DNA of 64,000 bases, taken from Chryseobacterium sp. 18061. Its GTDB lineage: Bacteria; Pseudomonadota; Gammaproteobacteria; Enterobacterales; Enterobacteriaceae. The notes under the pieces were generated by a model. The model was not told where the DNA came from and made no database searches. It was given only the letters and a program-made list of their open reading frames with translations. The DNA is taken from positions 62,001-126,000 of the forward strand of contig CACSKA010000011.1 of NCBI GenBank assembly GCA_902706205.1, given 5' to 3'. This document shows, piece after piece, positions 60,083 to 64,000 of the stretch; the stretch's first letter is position 1, and each line of letters starts with the position of its first letter. The translations under genes and the position numbers were made by a program.

Positions 60083-61282
60083 ATGTACCAACCTGTCGCA
60101 CTATTCATTGGCCTGCGTTATATGCGTGGGCGCGCAGCGGACCGCTTCGGTCGCTTTGTCTCCTGGCTGTCGACCATCGGCATCACGCTCGGCGTAATGG
60201 CGTTGGTGACCGTGTTATCGGTCATGAACGGTTTTGAGCGCGAGCTGCAAAACAACATCCTTGGGCTGATGCCGCAGGCGGTTCTGAGCGCAGACCAGGG
60301 TTCAGTGAACCCGCAGAAAATTCCTGAAACCGACGCCAAGCTGAACGGCGTGACCCGCGTTGCGCCGCTGACTACAGGTGATGTGGTTATCCAAAGCCCG
60401 CGCAGTGTGGCAGTAGGCGTGATGCTCGGTATCGATCCGAACCAAAACGATCCGCTGACGCCGTTCCTCGTTAACGTCAAACAGACCGCGCTGGAAAATG
60501 GGCTGTACAACGTCATTCTTGGTGAGCAACTGGCCGGGCAACTGAGCGTCAAACGTGGCGATCAAATCCGCATCATGGTGCCGTCCGCTAGCCAGTTCAC
60601 ACCGATGGGGCGTGTGCCGAGCCAGCGTTTATTTAACGTCATTGGCACGTTTGCCGCTAACAGCGAAGTCGATGGCTACCAAATGCTGGTCAATATTCAG
60701 GATGCCTCTCGCCTGATGCGCTATCCGCTCGGCAACATTACCGGCTGGCGTTTATGGCTCGATAAGCCGTTGGAAGTCGACACGCTGAGCACCCAGAAAC
60801 TGCCTGAAGGCACCAAATGGCAGGACTGGCGCGAACGCAAAGGCGAGCTGTTCCAGGCCGTGCGCATGGAAAAAAATATGATGGGCCTGTTGCTGAGTCT
60901 GATCGTCGCCGTTGCCGCATTCAACATCATTACGTCTCTGGGCCTGATGGTGATGGAGAAACAGGGCGAAGTCGCGATTCTGCAAACACAAGGACTGACG
61001 CCGCGCCAGATTATGGCGGTGTTTATGGTTCAGGGGGCCAGCGCTGGCGTGATTGGCGCGCTGCTCGGCGCACTGCTTGGCCTGCTGCTTGCCAGCCAGC
61101 TCAATAATTTAATGCCGATTATCGGCGCGTTCGTTGACGGCGGCGCACTGCCGGTGGCAATCGTTCCGCTGCAGGTGGTCGTCATTGCGCTGGTGGCCAT
61201 GCTGCTGGCGCTGCTTTCTACGCTTTATCCTTCATGGCGCGCTGCCGCCACCCAACCCGCTGAGGCTTTACGTTATGAATAA
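60083..61282 (+). CDS. lolC: Lipoprotein-releasing ABC transporter permease LolC
   Basis: Inner-membrane permease of LolCDE that hands mature lipoproteins to the carrier LolA. The 399-aa product equals E. coli LolC. One N-terminal helix (VSWLSTIGITLGVMALVTVLSV) is followed by a large periplasmic domain (about 50-265) that includes the LolA-binding hook region near residue 172 (MVPSASQFTPMGRVPSQRLF). Three more helices follow. Its stop overlaps the lolD start by 8 bases. Confidence 0.96.
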   Translation: MYQPVALFIGLRYMRGRAADRFGRFVSWLSTIGITLGVMALVTVLSVMNGFERELQNNILGLMPQAVLSADQGSVNPQKIPETDAKLNGVTRVAPLTTGDVVIQSPRSVAVGVMLGIDPNQNDPLTPFLVNVKQTALENGLYNVILGEQLAGQLSVKRGDQIRIMVPSASQFTPMGRVPSQRLFNVIGTFAANSEVDGYQMLVNIQDASRLMRYPLGNITGWRLWLDKPLEVDTLSTQKLPEGTKWQDWRERKGELFQAVRMEKNMMGLLLSLIVAVAAFNIITSLGLMVMEKQGEVAILQTQGLTPRQIMAVFMVQGASAGVIGALLGALLGLLLASQLNNLMPIIGAFVDGGALPVAIVPLQVVVIALVAMLLALLSTLYPSWRAAATQPAEALRYE

Positions 61283-61976
61283 GATCCTGTTGCAATGCGA
61301 CGACCTGTGCAAACGCTATCAGGAAGGCACTGTGCAGACCGACGTGCTGCACAACGTCAGTTTCAGCATTGGGGAAGGCGAGATGATGGCGATTGTCGGT
61401 AGCTCCGGCTCCGGCAAAAGTACGCTGCTGCACCTGCTTGGTGGGCTGGACACGCCGACGTCCGGTGACGTGATTTTCAGCGGTAAGCCGCTGTCGAAAA
61501 TGACGCCAGCGGCGAAAGCGGAACTGCGTAACCGCGAGCTCGGCTTTATCTATCAGTTCCACCATTTGTTGCCGGATTTCACCGCCGAAGAAAACGTGGC
61601 GATGCCGCTGTTGATTGGCAAAAAAAAGCCTGCTGAAATTCAGGAACGCGCCCGTGCGATGCTGGCGGCAGTGGGTCTCGATCATCGTCGTCGTCACCGT
61701 CCATCTGAACTTTCCGGCGGCGAGCGCCAGCGGGTGGCGATTGCCCGTGCGCTGGTCAATAATCCGCGTCTGGTGATGGCGGATGAACCGACCGGTAACC
61801 TCGACGCCCGTAACGCAGACAGCATTTTCCAGCTGCTTGGCGACCTCAATAAACAGCAGGGTACTGCGTTCCTGGTGGTGACTCATGATCTGCAGCTGGC
61901 AAAACGGATGAACCGCCAGCTGGAGATGCGCGACGGTCACCTGAACGACCAACTGACCCTGATGGGGGCGCAGTAA
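61275..61976 (+). CDS. lolD: Lipoprotein-releasing ABC transporter ATPase LolD
   Basis: ATPase of LolCDE. The 233-aa product equals E. coli LolD. Walker A is GSSGSGKST, the signature is LSGGERQR, and Walker B is LVMADEPTG. The LolD-specific segment around the Q-loop (FIYQFHHLLPDFTAEENV) contacts LolC and LolE. The true start at 61275 lies inside the lolC end; the longer frame to 61134 is only an in-frame extension through lolC. lolE begins on the base after its stop. Confidence 0.97.
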   Translation: MNKILLQCDDLCKRYQEGTVQTDVLHNVSFSIGEGEMMAIVGSSGSGKSTLLHLLGGLDTPTSGDVIFSGKPLSKMTPAAKAELRNRELGFIYQFHHLLPDFTAEENVAMPLLIGKKKPAEIQERARAMLAAVGLDHRRRHRPSELSGGERQRVAIARALVNNPRLVMADEPTGNLDARNADSIFQLLGDLNKQQGTAFLVVTHDLQLAKRMNRQLEMRDGHLNDQLTLMGAQ

Positions 61977-63221
61977 ATGGCGTCTCCGTTATCCCTGCTT
62001 ATTGGCTTACGTTTTAGCCGTGGCCGCCGTCGTGGCGGCATGGTGTCGTTGATTTCTGTGATTTCAACCGTCGGCATCGCACTGGGCGTGGCGGTGCTTA
62101 TCGTCGGTTTAAGTGCGATGAACGGCTTTGAGCGTGAGCTCAATAACCGCGTGCTGGCGGTGGTGCCGCACGGTGAAATCGAACCGGTTAACCAGCCGTG
62201 GAACAACTGGCACGACGCGCTGACCAAAGTTGAAAAAGTCAAAGGTGTCGCGGCAGCGGCGCCGTATATCAACTTCACCGGCCTGATTGAAAGTGGCAGC
62301 AACATGCGCGCCATTCAGATAAAAGGCGTCGATCCTCAACAGGAAAACCAGCTCAGCGCGTTGCCGAAATACGTACAGAATAACGCCTGGGCCAATTTCA
62401 AAGCGGGTGACCAGCAGATTATTTTGGGCAAAGGCGTGGCCGATGCACTGAAGGTTAAACAGGGCGGTTGGGTATCGATAATGATCCCGAACTCTGACAA
62501 AGAGCATCAGCTGTTGCAACCTAAGCGCGTGCGTCTGCACGTGAGCGGGATTTTGCAGCTAAGCGGCCAGCTCGACCACAGCTTCGCAATGATCCCGATG
62601 CCGGATGCGCAACAGTATCTGGACATGGGCAGCAGCGTGACTGGAATTGCCATCAAGGTGAACGATGTCTTTAGCGCCAACAAACTGGTGCGCGACGCAG
62701 GCGAAGTGACCAACAGCTACGTCTACATCAAAAGCTGGATCGGCACCTACGGCTACATGTATCGCGACATCCAGATGATCCGCGCGATCATGTATCTGGC
62801 GATGATCCTGGTGATTGGCGTGGCCTGTTTCAATATCGTCTCCACCCTGGTGATGGCGGTGAAAGACAAGAGCAGCGATATCGCGGTACTGCGTACGCTG
62901 GGCGCTAAAGATGGCCTAATTCGCGCTATTTTCGTGTGGTACGGCTTACTCGCTGGGCTGCTGGGCAGCCTGTTAGGCGTGGTGATTGGCGTGCTGTGCG
63001 CGCTGAATCTGACGGCTATCATCAACGGCATTGAAAAACTTATTGGTCATCAGTTCCTGTCCGGTGACATCTATTTTATCGACTTCCTGCCATCTGAGCT
63101 TCATTGGCTGGACGTCTTTTATGTGCTGGTCACGGCACTGGTGCTGAGTTTGCTGGCGAGCTGGTATCCTGCCCGCCGCGCCAGCCGAATTGATCCTGCA
63201 AGAGTGTTAAGTGGCCAGTAA
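61977..63221 (+). CDS. lolE: Lipoprotein-releasing ABC transporter permease LolE
   Basis: Partner permease of LolC that binds incoming lipoprotein first. The 414-aa product matches E. coli LolE. It has one N-terminal helix (ISTVGIALGVAVLIVGLSAM), a periplasmic domain (about 50-270) and three C-terminal helices, parallel in layout to LolC. Its ATG abuts the lolD stop (TAAATG), indicating coupled translation. nagK follows 53 bases later. Confidence 0.96.
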   Translation: MASPLSLLIGLRFSRGRRRGGMVSLISVISTVGIALGVAVLIVGLSAMNGFERELNNRVLAVVPHGEIEPVNQPWNNWHDALTKVEKVKGVAAAAPYINFTGLIESGSNMRAIQIKGVDPQQENQLSALPKYVQNNAWANFKAGDQQIILGKGVADALKVKQGGWVSIMIPNSDKEHQLLQPKRVRLHVSGILQLSGQLDHSFAMIPMPDAQQYLDMGSSVTGIAIKVNDVFSANKLVRDAGEVTNSYVYIKSWIGTYGYMYRDIQMIRAIMYLAMILVIGVACFNIVSTLVMAVKDKSSDIAVLRTLGAKDGLIRAIFVWYGLLAGLLGSLLGVVIGVLCALNLTAIINGIEKLIGHQFLSGDIYFIDFLPSELHWLDVFYVLVTALVLSLLASWYPARRASRIDPARVLSGQ

Positions 63222-63274
63222 TTTCGCGTCATGACCCGGCGACGTTGTCGCCTGGGTCAGTTAAGAGGAATTGC

Positions 63275-64000
63275 TATGTTCTACGGATTTGACATTGGCG
63301 GCAGCAAAATTGCCCTTGGGGTATTCGACGCACAGCGGCGTTTGCAGTGGGAAAAACGCACTCCGACACCGCGCGACAGCTATGAATCCTTTCTGCAAGC
63401 CGTTTGCGACCTGGTCGCTGAAGCCGATGAACGCTTTGGCGTAAAAGGCAGTGTCGGCATCGGTATTCCGGGAATGCCTGAAACCGCCGATGGCACGCTG
63501 TACGCTGCCAACGTTCCGGCCGCCAGCGGTCAAAGGCTGCGTCAGGATCTCTCTGCTCGTCTCGACCGCGATGTGCGTCTCGACAACGACGCCAACTGTT
63601 TTGCACTCTCCGAAGCCTGGGATGACGAATTCACACAGTATCCGCTGGTGATGGGGCTTATCCTCGGCACGGGTGTTGGCGGCGGTTTAGTCCTGAACGG
63701 GAAATCGATAACCGGTCACAGTTACATCACCGGCGAGTTCGGCCATATCCGTCTGCCCGTGGATGCGCTGGAAATTGTGGGGCGCGATTTTCCACTGACC
63801 CGTTGTGGCTGCGGCCAGTTGGGTTGTATCGAAAACTATCTCTCGGGCCGTGGCTTTGCCTGGCTCTATGAGCACTATAATCAGCAGGCGTTAAGCTCAC
63901 CGGAGATTGTCGCGCAGTGGGAGCAGGGCGAAACCAAAGCCCGTGAACACGTCGAGCGTTACCTCGATTTGCTTGCCGTGTGTCTGGGAAATATTATGAC
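63275..64000 (+). CDS. nagK: N-acetyl-D-glucosamine kinase NagK (3' end outside window)
   Basis: ROK-family kinase that phosphorylates GlcNAc released in cell-wall recycling, acting with NagZ. The first 242 codons are present (about 303 in E. coli). The phosphate loop FDIGGSKIALGV is at the start, and a second phosphate site LGTGVGGG is near residue 130. The catalytic Asp is in LDNDANCFALSEAW near 107. The ROK zinc motif CGCGQLGCIENYLSGRG is near 178. Start at 63275 follows AAGAGGAATTGCT. Confidence 0.95.

Overview
This window is chromosomal core sequence from a motile member of the Enterobacteriaceae (Escherichia/Citrobacter/Enterobacter/Leclercia-like; the genus cannot be fixed from the sequence alone). 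Gene order follows the E. coli K-12 24-25 min region almost gene for gene, from mdtG to nagK, and nearly every product is recognisable at full length. Comparisons with E. coli below are from memory of those proteins, not from a database search.

Layout. 43-9330: mdtG, lpxL, trhO, solA, bssS, dinI, pyrC, yceB, a decayed mdtH remnant, rimJ and yceH. Relative to K-12, yceI-yceJ-yceO (between trhO and solA) and grxB are missing, and mdtH is a pseudogene. 9333-12027: mviM and murJ, separated by an ERIC repeat. 12129-23663: the flagellar flg cluster, with flgA-flgM-flgN on the minus strand and flgBCDEFGHIJKL on the plus strand. It carries two clear sigma-28 promoters, before flgM and before flgK. 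23749-26004: a divergent MFS transporter/LysR regulator pair that K-12 lacks here, flanked by terminators. 26044-29940: rne with its long leader, into which a complete ERIC element has inserted.

29941-42353: rluC, yceF, then the yceD-rpmF-plsX-fabH-fabD-fabG-acpP-fabF-pabC-mltG-tmk-holB-ycfH series. This joins ribosome protein, phospholipid and fatty-acid synthesis, folate synthesis, cell-wall and DNA-precursor genes, with many overlaps of 4-11 bases. 42655-52080: ptsG (with Mlc operator and SgrS pairing site), fhuE, hinT-ycfL-lpoB-thiK-nagZ-ycfP and ndh (with adjoining FNR and PdhR boxes). 52303-59888: ycfJ, comR/bhsA, ldtC, mfd and ycfT. 60083-64000: the lolCDE lipoprotein-release operon and the start of nagK, which runs off the window.

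I did not find an undescribed multi-gene system. The points most worth a second look are the ERIC insertion in the rne leader, the step-wise collapse of mdtH with loss of grxB, the short PlsX tail next to fabH, the MFS/LysR cassette, and several unassigned hairpins. Intergenic stretches near or above 300 bases (5204-5491, 29248-29940, 42354-42654, 46404-46727) are described in their own entries.
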